A stretch of 64,000 bases of DNA from Semisulcospira habei. Taxonomy: Eukaryota; Mollusca; Gastropoda; Semisulcospiridae. The DNA lies in the NCBI GenBank assembly GCA_036245525.1, contig BTPG01000002.1, forward strand, positions 120,466,082 through 120,530,081, in the 5' to 3' direction. Of this stretch, positions 12,200-23,561 are shown in pieces (positions within the stretch are counted from its first letter, which is position 1; each line of letters begins with the position of its first letter). The position numbers were made by a program, and so were the translations under genes. Below the pieces are notes generated by a model. It had not been told where the DNA came from. It worked only from the letters and a program-made list of their open reading frames with translations, and ran no database searches.

Positions 12200-12284
12200 C
12201 CCGAGTAAGCAACAGGTCCTCGGGCCGACGCCAGCGGCCAGTGGGTCCACGCATAGTTGGCCCTAGGACCTTTTGCTTACTGGG
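12200..12284. mobile_element. Family B palindromic element
   Basis: CCCGAGTAAGCAACAGGTCC pairs with GGACCTTTTGCTTACTGGG; TA follows the right end. Confidence 0.7.
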
Positions 12285-14184
12285 TAAAGACAATGAAGGG
12301 TCATTGAATCTGTCAGAGAAACTGTCCCACCTGAACACCATTCAATCTGCCATCAGTGCAATCCTTAGACACTAGCTAAGTCAAACCCAAAGTGACACCA
12401 TTGAATGTTGCTGCATCTTTATGGTATGGCCCATTATGTGAAGCGCGTTGTTGTGGCGTTCACTATGCTGTTGACGTTTTGGATCTTGCATATCTGATGC
12501 CATGAAAAACAGACTAGATATAGTCAGAATGCCTCCAAAATTGGCATGTACATCAAGTAATATATCTGATTTTTCAGAAATGTTGCTTTTGAGACACAGG
12601 CACATGAAAGTCTTTTATTCATATTTTTTCCATTACCCACCCCCCTACTTTTTCTGTTTTTCCAAGTTTACAAACAGGTGATACAGTCAAACTGACTTCT
12701 GGTAGGCTGAACAACTGAAAAAGGTTACCATGACACTGGCATTGATGAAAAATGAGCTTTCAGACCCAAGGCCATTTCTTTGTGTATCTCCGTCAGGGCA
12801 GCCAAAAAGACAATGCCCAGGCATCCTCATTGACCCTGTTGTCTGGTGACAACAAGCAGGAAGAGGCCTTAACCAGCTGCCATGCCCAATATTTTGCTTG
12901 CAATCTTTTCCTCAGGCAAAAGGGGTCATGAAACAGCTCTGCAGTTTAAACATTAAGTCTACCGAGCTAACCCACAGACAAAAGACTACACAACACAGCC
13001 AAATCTATGCTACGCCGTACACACCGCATACCCAAACAAGTGTCTGGAGTGCTTATTTAGGAGGTAGCAGAAAAAATGGTTATGTACAGTTCATTGGGCA
13101 CACTTGTCAGAATCTCAAAACACCTCAACTCATGTTGCAAATGCAGCAGGCGTGTGTGTGCCAAACCTGTGAACACTCCTGTAAAAGCCTGTACTGGTGG
13201 CCGCAACTGCTGGTCCCATAACAATGCACTAAAATGAGCTTCACGCAGTGTAAAAGTGCTTGTGTTTGGTTCAGAATAGACACCAGAGACATCCCTCATA
13301 ACAATTACAGCAGAATGACACCTCAGATGCAGCCGGTGTAGCTGGACCATGCAAAATAACACTTCTGCATGTCACACTATTTTGGTGGCTTTTTTCACTC
13401 TGATGAAATGATTATGCTGACACTATTTCATTGTAGTTTTCATCTTAATCTTTGACCTTAAGCCCCCCTCCCCCCACCTCCAAACCAACCCCCCACCCCA
13501 CCCTACCCCACCCCACCTCACCCCACAACGTCAATAACTGAAAGAGTGCATTTTTAAAACTCATTTATCAAACTGAACGCCCCAGACCCCACCCCTTTCA
13601 AGGTCAAGGTCAAAGTTCACAGCTCAAGGTCGAAGGTCAGACTCATGACTACCTGTAAGACAAAAAATAAATGAACAAACACACTAAACATAGCTCACAG
13701 TGCAGGAAAACAGGGTGTTGCGACGCAAAACATGCAAAAACGCCAATAAAACTGCAAACGCAGCGATTTTTGGGGGGCAAAATTTCAAATTTTTCATGAT
13801 TTTCTCAGTTTTCCATCTGCAAAAGTCCAAACTCAATGATATGGTTACATTAAACCAGTTTCAGTTCTATGTCACATATGGCATGTGGTGCTTCTGACAG
13901 ACCACGGAACACAGTGACGTTTCCGTACTGTCCAGTCTCTTAGCCTTAGTCAGTCCCAGTCATCTCCTATGATTTCAATCCTCTAAAATACACTACCGCC
14001 CACAAGCTGCACATTTGCCATGCACAAGATGCCAAACGAAAACAGCACATTAACTGTCTCATTTCTTAGCTATGAACCTGATTCCTTACCAACCCCACAC
14101 CCAAGCACAGCTGAAATCAGCTTGCCCCTCAAATAACTACGTCAACGGCAACTCAACATAGGCCCACAATTGTCCACTGGATAT
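12285..14184. other. No gene established
   Basis: Several minus-strand stretches look weakly protein-like (around 12381-12605, 12800-12900 and 13057-13362), but they are short, in different frames and end in stops. A decayed gene or transposon is possible. A C-rich patch is at 13465-13530. Confidence 0.4.
13600..13639 (+). promoter_or_regulatory. Cluster of AGGTCA-like half-sites
   Basis: AAGGTCAAGGTCAAAGTTCA and CTCAAGGTCGAAGGTCA give about six nuclear-receptor-like half-sites as direct repeats in 40 bp. There is no nearby gene, so it may be simple-sequence drift. Confidence 0.3.
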
Positions 14185-14340
14185 GCTCAGGATAATAATA
14201 ATAATAATAATAATAATGGTTATTATATAGGCGCGTTTTCCCGATTCGGCGAATCGGCTCAAAGCGCCGCGAACTGCACCCAACACGCACGCTCACGTGA
14301 CCCACGCATTCACTCTGAAGACAAACATAGTACAAGACAG
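14185..14340 (+). mobile_element. SINE-like element with AAT tract, copy 1
   Basis: An AAT tract is followed by GGTTATTATATAGGCGCG, CGGCTCAAAGCGCCGCGAAC and CACGTGACCCACGCATTCAC. The same blocks recur inverted at 24711-24835. Confidence 0.5.
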
Positions 14341-14916
14341 ACACAGGGCATTCACGTGGTGCGAAGGGTCAGCTCAGCTACTGAGTTTTCGGAAATTTTG
14401 ATCGCTTGTATTTGAAATTTATAAAGTGGCCTGAAACCGGTACCAAAGTGGAGGGGCCGGTGGAAGAACCGGTATGAATCAAAGCACCAAACATGTCTCC
14501 TCTCATCTAATCAGACATTTCCAGCAAATTCCAACATTCAGCCCTACTACAAATTTTCAAATAAGGCAAAAATTATTTTTAAAAACACCGGTCCTTGACT
14601 GCCTCAACTGCCCAATTTGAATATGTAATATGACCTATACTTCAGCGGTTACTGCACAGGGCAAGTGGACAGCGGCCAAAGGCACACTGTGGGACCCAAA
14701 GGATCCTCCTTCTAACCCTAATCACTGACCACGGTGTACGCTCCCACTCTCTCCAGCCCGCCCACCCCCCCCCCCCCCCTCTTCAGGGTGGGGCCGGGCG
14801 CGCCGCGGAGTGTCAAACGGGAAACCCCGATTGACTTCTTGCACCATCAATTAATGTCTGTAGTGATTTTTAAGCATGGCGCAACTAAATTTAGACGCTT
14901 TGTCATTATTATCAAT

Positions 14917-15025
14917 CCCTGTGCGCAAAGACCATCCTGCCGACGTCGGCCGTTGTTGGTACGCGCACGACCGTGCGCGGGCCAACGGTGGCCGTTGTCG
15001 GCCCGATGTCATTTTGCGCATTGGG
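14917..15025. mobile_element. Family B palindromic element
   Basis: TGTGCGCAAAGACCATC and the right end GATGTCATTTTGCGCATTGG flank GCCGACGTCGGCC. Confidence 0.65.
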
Positions 15026-15126
15026 ATGTAGCCAGATTTACTGAGACGGCACCGGCAGAATCAGCCAGATGCGCCGGCACACATGCCGATCACTAACGAC
15101 GATTCTACTGAGACCTCAAACCCTGT

Positions 15127-15247
15127 CCCCAGTAAGCAAAAGACCATCGCCGGGACCGACGCCAGCTGCAGTCATCAAATCACGGTCCGATGCATGGTCG
15201 GCTGTAGGGCGCGGGCCACGGACTACGGCCGACATCGGCCCGATACT
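15127..15247. mobile_element. Family B element, right end lost
   Basis: It starts CCCCAGTAAGCAAAAGACC; the right arm is GGCCGACATCGGCCCGATA without the terminal CCCAGT complement. Confidence 0.6.
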
Positions 15248-15291
15248 TGAACATTTCGCTTATGACTGAACCGGATCCATAGTATTCATTC

Positions 15292-15430
15292 TTAACTCCT
15301 TCTACCCCAGACACACCACCGGCTTATAAGGATCGACCATCATGGTCGATTTGTGTCCTGCACTGCGATGCAGTCTTCAGAGGACAACGGCAGAATTTAA
15401 GGATTTCGGTGTTGGGGTAGAATGAGTTAA
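15292..15430. mobile_element. Family A MITE with the hairpin centre deleted
   Basis: TTAA-flanked ends are complete, but the long hairpin is reduced to GATCGACCATCATGGTCGAT. The deletion removed equal lengths from both arms. Confidence 0.8.
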
Positions 15431-15599
15431 TAAAAGGGAATCAATTATATTTAGACTGGGAAAGCTAGGTGGGGGAAACCCAGGCTTACTTTACACACTT
15501 GAGTAACTACGTGAAGTGCATCAGTGTTTTCTATGAACTTTAAAAACCATTACATGACCTGTCACTTGGCCAGCTCACACACCACTACTAGAGACGGTT

Positions 15600-15662
15600 A
15601 AACAATTATTGATTGATTGGTTAATTGATTGATTGATTGATTATTTATTTATTTATTTATTT
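15600..15662 (+). repeat. GATT/ATTT tetranucleotide tract
   Basis: A short ATTGATTG run merges into an ATTT run. Confidence 0.8.
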
Positions 15663-16399
15663 AAATACCGTGCTCAACTCGTGGGAAATGACTCAAAGGT
15701 AGATCTTCGTTAGTGTTTGTCTCTTTCACTTCTAAAGCCAACCAGCTGTCGACAATTAATCCTTTGGCTGTCAGGTACTCACACACATTAAAAGCGGTTT
15801 TTTTCTCCCTCAGATCAATCAATCAGTCAGTCAGTCAGATATAATTAATTATTTTTCATGATCGTATTATTATAAATATCAGTTTAGGCGCTCCTGGTGG
15901 CAAGATTCACTCATGCGCGTCTCCTTATTGATCTTAACATAGGGTTTCGTCATGGAAAAATCTGTCACAAGTGTCCATGTGGGGAACCTTTCCGACAAAT
16001 GAGCTGTTCTGACGTCGGGCCGGGACACGTGTACATGTGTGTTAGTAGAAGACTGAGAAATTGAATGGATTGATGGAGTTTGGAAATAAGAACAAAAGAA
16101 AGAACTAACGAAAAAACGAACGAACGAGAAAACGGACAAACAAACGGTTGGCTGTTTTTGGTGATTTACTGATCGACAGATCGATGGATGGATGTGTTAG
16201 ATAAAAGTTTCACGTTTCAACGTCCAATGTCAATGTTTAACACACACACGTCAATGTAAACACACACACGCACTCACGCACGAATCATATTAGCTCAAAC
16301 AAGTTTGCTCTAGATGTTAGCTTTATTACAATTTACAGCAAAAGCTTTTTCTTGCGAAATGGGTCTTTTGGTACACAAAAAGTTCATGCACAAAATAGC

Positions 16400-16648
<249 letters not shown>

Positions 16649-16903
16649 TCTGTATCTCACACTCACAAGAAGACATCCCGGCATTACATAAAATCATCAT
16701 TCCAGATAAATATATTGCACGTTTGCCAGTATAAAAGGCATATAATCAGCACTTGTTCTGAAAATACAACTAGACATCAGTATCCACACTGGCTGTATCG
16801 CTCGAATCGAGGCAGGCAACCAGTGTGATTATTAATTAGCTACATTAACCTCTTAATGAATGCAGTCACCAGCACAGTTTGCTGGTCCGGTGGCCGCATG
16901 CAC

Positions 16904-16998
16904 AGAGGTTCGCTTTATCTGTCGGTAGCGCTTTTTGTCGCGATGATTCCTGTAGGAATCATGGCGACAAAAAGAGCTAGCAGCAGACACAGGATTAA
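16904..16998. mobile_element. Family D element, left end degraded
   Basis: CTGTCGGTAGCGCTTTTTGT and GCGACAAAAAGAGCTAGCAG around GATTCCTGTAGGAATC; right end GGATTAA. Confidence 0.7.
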
Positions 16999-17184
16999 GT
17001 CCACGTCAGCGGATCTGGAGCTTTTTCCAGTACCAAGTAAGCTCAGACAGCCTAGGCCGGGTATCAGCTACAACACGGATTCACACAGATAAAGTCACAA
17101 CTCAGATATAAATGAAAACAGCAAGAAAATGTTACAAAAATGACGCGACCTGTGAACATAACCCACAGACTAACCCTTCCGACT

Positions 17185-17250
17185 ACAAGAGGCACAGATT
17201 CTAAAGCGTCCTTGCAGCTGCAAAGGGTTCTTTAGAATCTCTGCCTCTTG
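17185..17250. mobile_element. Family C hairpin, strongly variant arms
   Basis: ACAAGAGGCACAGATTCTAA pairs with TTAGAATCTCTGCCTCTTG. The AGATTCTAA/TTAGAATCT block differs from consensus on both sides. Confidence 0.65.
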
Positions 17251-17403
17251 TTTTGCACAGATTTGTCTCAATCACAACAACAGAGAGATTGAGAGAACAG
17301 TCCGGGTTATTGTACAGCGGCGCTATCAAAATGAAAGCTATTGTACTCAGCCATCAGCTCTTGAAATAGAACTGACGATATGCTGATGTTAAGTGGCCGT
17401 ATA

Positions 17404-17899
17404 GCTGACCAATATTCCTCTGTAAGCAATCACCATTTCTGGCTAAGCTTAAAGCAGCACAATGCATTCAGCTAAGCGGAAAAGACGAGGGTGGGGTGGG
17501 GTTGGGGGTGGGAGGGGAGGGTGGGAGCGGGGGGGGGGGGGAAGGGGGGGGGGCTAAGAAATTATTTTGATGCGGGTCTGTGATTTTGAAAGTTACGGGT
17601 TCAAGTCCAAAAGCACAGACCAGTACACATCATAATTCCAAAAGCATTAACCAGCTGACCAATATTCCTCTGTAAGCAATCACCATTTCTGGCTAAGCTT
17701 AAAGCAGCACAATGCATTTAGCTAAGCGGAAAAGACGAGGGTGGGGTGGGGGTGGGGGTGGGAGGGGAGGGTGGGAGCGGGGGGGGGGGAGGAGGGGGGG
17801 GGGGCTAAGAAATTATTTTGATGCGGGTCTGTGATTTTGAAAGTTAAGGGTTCAAGTCCAAAAGCACAGACCAGTACACATCATAATTCCAAAAGCATT
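17404..17899 (+). repeat. Tandem duplication of about 250 bp with G-rich tracts
   Basis: Units 17404-17653 and 17654-17899 share GCTGACCAATATTCCTCTGT, a run of about 70 nt of G with T/A interruptions, and GGGTCTGTGATTTTGAAAGT. The G tracts (17490-17552, 17738-17804) can form G-quadruplexes. Confidence 0.8.
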
Positions 17900-18110
17900 A
17901 TCCCATTCAGCCCTGACGCACTACAGCAGGAAATGGGCCGACTATGATAATTCAAGGGTAGTCCCAGATTAGCTTGGCACCTGTCGGCGCCAAGCTAATC
18001 TGGCACTGCCCTTGAATTATTATGGTCGATCCATTTCCTGCAACTGGTGCATAGTCATTAGATGACGCCTCCAAAATTTTGGAAATACGGCCGTCGGGCT
18101 GAATGAATTA
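17898..18110. mobile_element. Family A MITE (subfamily A2)
   Basis: Arms GATAATTCAAGGG/CCCTTGAATTAT and GATTAGC/GCTAATC surround the GGCGCC centre. The ends read CCCATTCAGCCC and GGGCTGAATGAATTA. Confidence 0.8.
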
Positions 18111-18396
18111 CTGAAGAATATACTAGACTGCTGAGAAAATTCATTGTACAGCAGCTTACTTAATAGGCTTACAAGATAAACCGTGCCTGATGTCACCCGT
18201 GCACTCACATTCATCTGCTCATCCATTTACGCCCTTGGCACCAGTTTCAGTTTTAAAATTTTCCACTTTGCAATTTGATTCAAAATAACACACATGAATT
18301 TTGTTCGAATTCAAGTATAACAATAAAACTGACATTTTTGCCAAACGACACGAAGGCTAAACACAAGAAATAATAAATGCATGTATATTTCAGTAC

Positions 18397-18445
18397 GATA
18401 GCTGCCGTGCGCGGGCCCACTGCGGCCGTCGTCGACCCGACTGAA
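18397..18445. mobile_element. Family B fragment downstream of FamG2
   Basis: GATAGCTGCCGTGCGCGGGC and CGGCCGTCGTCGACCCGA only. Confidence 0.45.
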
Positions 18446-18467
18446 GAGCTTTAGCTTCTGGGGAAAT

Positions 18468-18608
18468 GTCAATGTGACAATTATGTCAATGTGACAAGTG
18501 TGACAAGTATGCCAATGTGACAAGTATGCCAATGTGACAAATATGCCAATGTGACAAGTATGCCAATGTGACAAGTATGCCAATGTGACAAGTATGTCAA
18601 TGTGACAA
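18468..18608 (+). repeat. Minisatellite, about 17-18 bp unit, eight copies
   Basis: The unit CAATGTGACAAGTATGC varies slightly; one copy is collapsed to GTGACAAGTGTGACAAG. Confidence 0.8.
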
Positions 18609-18978
18609 AACGTATGTAAGTCCACGGAATAACGTCCGCGCACCAAAGTATTTCGACAAATTATTGTTCAAGATCTTTTGAGCTGCCACAACATATGAGT
18701 CTTTCAGAATCTGGTAAATATCGTCCACGCGCCAAAGTGTGTCAATAATTCTTCACCATTCACAACCTGTACCACAAAGTAAGATTACCTCGTCCATACA
18801 CCAAAATATGTCCACACATCAAATGCATACATGGTTCGAGAATTCTCAACCTATCTCACAGAGTAGGATCGATATCATCCACGCGCCGTAGTATTTCGAA
18901 AAAATATTGTTCGAGAATGTGAGTCCTGTTACACCCATACTGAGAAACATTGTACAAGAGTTCTGCACCAAAAACAGC

Positions 18979-20169
18979 CTACGTCTCAGTGTAGGACGGA
19001 GGCGGCCCACCGTTACGCACTGTCAGCAATTTCTCCAGGGTGACGTGTTTGCAAATAACGCAGGTCTGAAAGCGTTCTGAGTCCGTTGCATCGTCTTGGG
19101 CTGACGTTTCACAGTCATCAGAACCTTCTTCTGGCATCACTGGTGCAGTTGGCTGAAGTCTGCATTCGCAAGGTGATGCTGTGTGTGGGTGAGTAATTTG
19201 GGACGGAAGGTTACTCACACTGATTGAGATATCAGCGATACCGCCATCGGCCTGATGGCTGATCGCTCGATCAGTGTGAGTAAACTGGCACCCAGAAGGA
19301 TGCTCAACTTGCGTATTTTGTTGTCCTGAATGCTGATGACTTTGCGTACCACTGGGTATACCGTGTGCGTAGCACGTGCAATGAGAAATGACGTCATCGT
19401 AGGCTGGAGGAAGCTGTGGGGCAGTAGGTTGAATACGAGGAGAAGTGCCATCTGTGGCATCCGTCCCCAGACCAGTGTTGCAGTCCCAGACTCCACTCAG
19501 ATCCTGCAGGCTCTCCCAGTCAGAGAAAGTGTCCACTCTTTGGAATCCTTTCGCAGACTGAGGCACGCCCTGCGACACAGAACGCACCACCAGTGACGTG
19601 AGTTTGTAGGTCACATGTCCGTTATGACTAGATTCTGGCACACCTCTGACGCTGGTGACGTGGAGTTTGTAGCCGGAGACTATGGAGATGGCGTTGGTAA
19701 GTTTGCTGATGCTTGGAGACAGAAGTTCTTCTTCCTGGCCTTTCACAACATCACGAATCAGGACGAACCCATCTTTGGATCCCTTTGAGCCGCGTGAATC
19801 TTTCTGCGTGTATTTTGCGTAGTACACCGGCACCACCTCGATGCCAGCACACTCAGGAACGTTCTCCAGCACTCTGTTGACAAATCTGCACTTGTCCACC
19901 TCATGCTGGCAGTCAGCCCGCGTCAGTCCTTTTCTGTGCATGACGACCACCTCCTTTTTTTTCTCAGAAGTTGTGATGATGACGCCTTCCTCCTCCCACT
20001 TGACGGAGGACGAGCTCTGTTTCGGCCACGCGCAGTAAGCGGTGCCATAGGGTTTAATATAATGCTCGATAGGCTTGGAGGATCCGCCAGACAAGGAATG
20101 CGTGCCGGTTTCAATCGGGTAGGAGTTGGTCCATTCACCCAACAGCCGGTGAACCGCCTTCCACACCAT
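18979..20169 (-). CDS. FamG2: unrecognised protein with two PTAP and two PPxY motifs (396 aa)
   Basis: The frame is open from 20223, but the first five codons of that frame are the pyrimidine-rich 3' end of an intron (TTTTCTCCAG, AG at 20210-20209). The first ATG after the splice site is at 20169 in good context (AACATGG), and an in-frame TAG lies just upstream in the proposed first exon, which fixes the start. The protein has no signal peptide or membrane segment that I can see. Counting from 20223, residues 60-240 are shared with FamG1 and FamG3: a Cys/Val-rich stretch ending VVPVYYAKY (130-138), FVLIRDVVKG (153-162) and VTYKLTSLVVRSVSQG (204-219). The tail (about 245-414) is low in hydrophobic residues. 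It carries PTAP at 266-269, PPAY at 272-275, a second PTAP at 358-361, a CxxC (388-391) and a near-terminal PPSY (408-411). Such motifs recruit TSG101 and NEDD4-type ligases in arrestin-domain proteins and Gag proteins, so a role in ESCRT or ubiquitin recruitment is inference. I do not recognise the family. Confidence 0.8.
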   Translation of the reverse strand: MVWKAVHRLLGEWTNSYPIETGTHSLSGGSSKPIEHYIKPYGTAYCAWPKQSSSSVKWEEEGVIITTSEKKKEVVVMHRKGLTRADCQHEVDKCRFVNRVLENVPECAGIEVVPVYYAKYTQKDSRGSKGSKDGFVLIRDVVKGQEEELLSPSISKLTNAISIVSGYKLHVTSVRGVPESSHNGHVTYKLTSLVVRSVSQGVPQSAKGFQRVDTFSDWESLQDLSGVWDCNTGLGTDATDGTSPRIQPTAPQLPPAYDDVISHCTCYAHGIPSGTQSHQHSGQQNTQVEHPSGCQFTHTDRAISHQADGGIADISISVSNLPSQITHPHTASPCECRLQPTAPVMPEEGSDDCETSAQDDATDSERFQTCVICKHVTLEKLLTVRNGGPPPSYTET

Positions 20170-20651
20170 GTTGGGCTCGACTGTTACTTGTCGACTTGTG
20201 TGATTCGTCTGGAGAAAATACAAATTAATGTGTTAGTAACAACATGATTTATTATGCCAATATTCAGTGGCCACTACATTTTTTTTAAATTGAAACAGCC
20301 GGCTACTGAAAGAAAATGATAAGTATGATTATCAAGATCAGGAACAGCCCCCCGGCACACACAAACACACACACACACACACACACACAAACGCCGAAAA
20401 AGTGTAGTTTTTGAATAACAGAGCGATTTTAAAATATCATAGAAGGATTTTTTTTTTACCTGCGCGAGATAAACAATGTAAACAATTATTATATCGGAAA
20501 CACAGTATCACACATGTCAGTAACGGTGTATGGACACTGATAACTTTTAAGATACTGTTTCACCCCTTGGCTGCCATTTAACGCAGACTGTATATTTGAA
20601 ATCGTTGTAAATTCAATGTCAGAGATCCTCACCCGTCAGAGGAAAATGAAA

Positions 20652-20705
20652 TGGCATAGATCCTTATAAACCGCCACAACTGCGGAGGCTCATGAGTATA
20701 TATAG
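20652..20705. mobile_element. Family C hairpin, partial (FamG2 intron)
   Basis: ATGGCATAGATCCTTATAAA and GGCTCATGAGTATATATAG. It lies in the FamG2 intron (20209-20837). Confidence 0.55.
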
Positions 20706-20837
20706 TGGCGCTGAGTGGTTCAATCGGTTTTTCAAGTCTCGTCAGTCTCTGAACTGGTTACAAAACCCTGAAATAATAGATTCTGTGGTCAGTCTTCTTG
20801 TACAGATATTGTACTGACTATGGGTATCGATGCTTAC

Positions 20838-20982
20838 CTTACGCAGCTATTTCCGAAGACCGGTAAACACTGTCAGGATTGTACACACAATGTTCTTGTT
20901 CGAGACTGTCTCCGTTTGTGAAAATGCTTCTCCTAGAATCTGTTTTAATGTCTTGTTCTGTGGTCAGTATCAAATTGGTTCT
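20838..20982 (-). other. FamG2 non-coding first exon (5' UTR)
   Basis: On the minus strand the sequence below the TATA box runs without any ATG to CTGCGTAAG followed by the donor GTAAGCATC (exon ends 20838, intron begins 20837). Joined to the acceptor at 20209 it gives a 629-nt intron and places TAG in frame just before the coding exon, so translation must begin at 20169. The 5' end is estimated from the TATA position and is not seen directly. Confidence 0.6.
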
Positions 20983-21006
20983 GCCAAGCTCTTGAACGCC
21001 GCTCGC

Positions 21007-21041
21007 TATATATACACCGACCAGTTCTACTAAGCACGTGC
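21007..21041 (-). promoter_or_regulatory. FamG2 core promoter: TATA box and E-box
   Basis: TATATATA (21007-21014) on the minus strand precedes the proposed first exon by the usual 25-30 nt. About 20 bp further upstream is the perfect palindrome AAGCACGTGCTT (about 21032-21043), a CACGTG E-box of the type bound by bHLH factors. A family C hairpin lies 240 bp upstream (21256-21318). Confidence 0.55.
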
Positions 21042-21255
21042 TTTCTGTTTATATACAAGTCACCATCGCTTACAGGTCCGATGCTATTTTTATTTTTGGG
21101 ACTGTTTCATGATCGTCGACGTGGCCGACTAATTCATTGTTCCGAACGGGAATACCCGATACCCTCGACGAAAAATCCAGTCACACAGCTGGACAGTAAG
21201 ACGCTAAATCCCTTGGCGTTCAGCTGTAAGTAAATGAGATTGATCTGACTCTATA

Positions 21256-21318
21256 GCAAGACACAGATTCTCATGATCCCCTGCACATGCAGTGGCTCAT
21301 AAAAGTCTATGTCTATAG
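21256..21318. mobile_element. Family C hairpin upstream of the FamG2 promoter
   Basis: CAAGACACAGATTCTCATGA and TCATAAAAGTCTATGTCTAT; about 240 bp above the TATA box. Confidence 0.55.
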
Positions 21319-21711
21319 GGAATAAACTCGGACTGTTCTGGGGACTATTAAAGTTTCGCGTCAGTCCTGTTTGGCTGTACAGTTTGAAAGCCATAAAGTC
21401 TATGCGGCACACCAAGTTTTTAAAGTAGTAGTCATAAACATAAACAGACCTGTCTAGCAAGCCATTTACGCAGATTTATCTCTGCTGCGTTCTTTTTTCC
21501 TCACTATAAACACTAAAGTCTCCATCCGGCCAGATTGGCTGCAAGTGTCTATACAAATTGTGACCACCAACCCCTCACCCCCCCCCCCCCCCCCCCCCCG
21601 CCTCACCCCCCCCCCCCCTTCCCAACCGGTTTGGGAAATTACAAATCTAAGTCAGTCCGCCGTGACATGTCCAGTCAAGAAATGAAAGCCTCTCAGCAAG
21701 CTCGTTCCGGC

Positions 21712-21774
21712 AAAAAGAGACATAGAGTCTCATGATACTCTGCAATGCAGGGGCTCATGAGACTCTATGTATCT
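21712..21774. mobile_element. Family C hairpin, variant arms
   Basis: AAAGAGACATAGAGTCTCAT and ATGAGACTCTATGTATCTTT: GAGTCTC/GAGACTC in place of GATCCTC/GAGGATC. Confidence 0.65.
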
Positions 21775-22370
21775 TTCTGATAGAGCTGGTTCCACATTTA
21801 TATACTGCTCCTCACATAAAAGAAGTCAATATGTGTTAAGGCTTGTGAGGCTTTGATCAAGTCATGTGCTGTTGGCTAACGTTTCTATGCTACTCATATC
21901 GTATGAGTAGCCCGATATGAGACTTCGACACAAAATGGTTAGTCGATCGACCCACATCTCAATCTTATCTTTCGAAAAACGAATACGAAACCAAGGCGCA
22001 AAGCAGACATTTGAATTCCCCAAACATGCATGCAAAACATTTTTATCTGCAACATGCAGGAATCAAAGTTGCATTGGTGAAATCATGATGAATTGCGACT
22101 TGTAAAACATCGAATAAAATTTGTTTCATTGTCTTATGTCTATGATGCATCATGTTCTTGGCCCCTATACTAATGTAAAAATATCTATTGAAATAAAGAC
22201 AGTGAGTGGATATCGGATTAAATCCTCAGTGTCTGATGCACACACAGGGACGCATCCTCAGTGTGTTTTGCAGGCTTTCAGCAGCAGCAGCAACAACACA
22301 TCAACGTTGAAAACCTGGCCACCAGCAGAAGCACTAAAAGTATTCACAAGCTTATACTGCCGCAAAACCT

Positions 22371-22436
22371 GCAAGAGGCATAGATCCTCATGAGCCCCCG
22401 CGACTGCGGGGGCTCATGAGGATATATGCCTCTTGC
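22371..22436. mobile_element. Family C hairpin, consensus-like
   Basis: GCAAGAGGCATAGATCCTCA pairs with TGAGGATATATGCCTCTTGC; loop GCGACTGC. Confidence 0.75.
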
Positions 22437-23029
22437 TAAGACCAGTTTGCATGTCTTTTTCTCGGATGGTTTTGAGTTTTGGTCGTTGAATGAACGAAGA
22501 CTTCAGAAGAAAGAAAAAAAAGTGCGCGTGTAGTGGCAGGGAATGGGTTTATACTGAACACAAAAGCGAGTGTACGGTTATGACTCGAAACAACAAGAGC
22601 CTTGCCGAACAAACATTAACCGACGCCTTATTAAAATTTTGAACCTGCTGAATTACTTATCAGCCTTTATTATGTGAAGACACTCGATGACAGTCCAGAG
22701 CGATAATAAATTGCTTCCAAGCCATTAAACTCTGAATAGTATGTTCACGGTGTTTGGTCCTGTGCCGTCTACTGTGCTAAAATGAATTCTACGTGTTTCA
22801 TAACCCCATAACCCTTACTAGTCATCCATGCATTGACTGTTCTTGATAAGTTGGCCTTTGTCGCCTGCATGGTGTTAAACCCTGATAATTAGGTAAGTGT
22901 TCTGAATGAACGAAGATCGAATGTTCTTGTGACCTTCTTCTCTCAGGTTTCGTTTGCCACGAACGATTTTTAAGGAGAGCGAAATCGCGGTTGATTATCA
23001 GATTGTACCATTAGCATGGGCCTCCAAAC
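22437..23029. other. No feature seen
   Basis: Unique-looking intergenic DNA between two family C hairpins. Confidence 0.5.
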
Positions 23030-23094
23030 ATCTCCAAGAGGCATAGATCCTCATGAGCCCTCCGGGCTCATGAGGATCTATGCCTCTTGGAGAT
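23030..23094. mobile_element. Family C-type perfect 65-bp palindrome
   Basis: ATCTCCAAGAGGCATAGATC to GATCTATGCCTCTTGGAGAT with the minimal centre GAGCCCTCCGGGCTC. This is a shortened-loop version with no mismatch in the arms. Confidence 0.75.
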
Positions 23095-23347
23095 ATTCGG
23101 AGTATTGTTTATGCTTATGGTCCAAGCTTGTTATCCACTGTGTCTTCGCTCTCGTTCCTTTGTTGGGTGTCGTTCGTTTCAAACGAAACCTCAAATGTCA
23201 CTATTGTTTGGGTCGCCGAGACCTACAGTATTCCTTCGACGTCATTCTTTGCAATCTATTTCTTCAAGTTATTGAACTCCAAAGTGCGACATCTCTCTCG
23301 GAATCGTGGCTTTGAAATACCATGCATGGTCAATGGACCATGGTACT

Positions 23348-23561
23348 TTAACCCCTTCACTGCCGAGAAAAGGGAACATGATCAAGCTGCAAGAGACACA
23401 GATCCTCAAGAGCCCCCGCGACTGCGTGGGCTCATGCGAATCTATGCCTCTTGCTGAGACCAATTTGTATCCATGTTTCTTGGCCGGTGTAGGCTTTTGT
23501 CGTAGAATGAAGCAAGATTTCTGAAACAAAAATGTACGGACAGTGGCAGGGAAGGGGTTAA
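23348..23561. mobile_element. Family C MITE, full length
   Basis: TTAA on both sides with termini CCCCTTCACTGCC and GGCAGGGAAGGGG. The hairpin sits left of centre. Confidence 0.85.

Noticed and set aside
18979..20169. FamG2 as a retroviral Gag gene
   Set aside because: It has late-domain motifs but no CCHC knuckle, no protease or RT downstream, no LTRs, and it has a host-type intron and promoter. Domestication from such a source remains possible but is not shown.
22371..22436. Perfect GC-loop hairpins as Rho-independent terminators or microRNA genes
   Set aside because: They belong to a family of about 25 MITE copies with defined TTAA ends, the DNA is eukaryotic, and no T-run logic applies. 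MicroRNA status would need small-RNA data.
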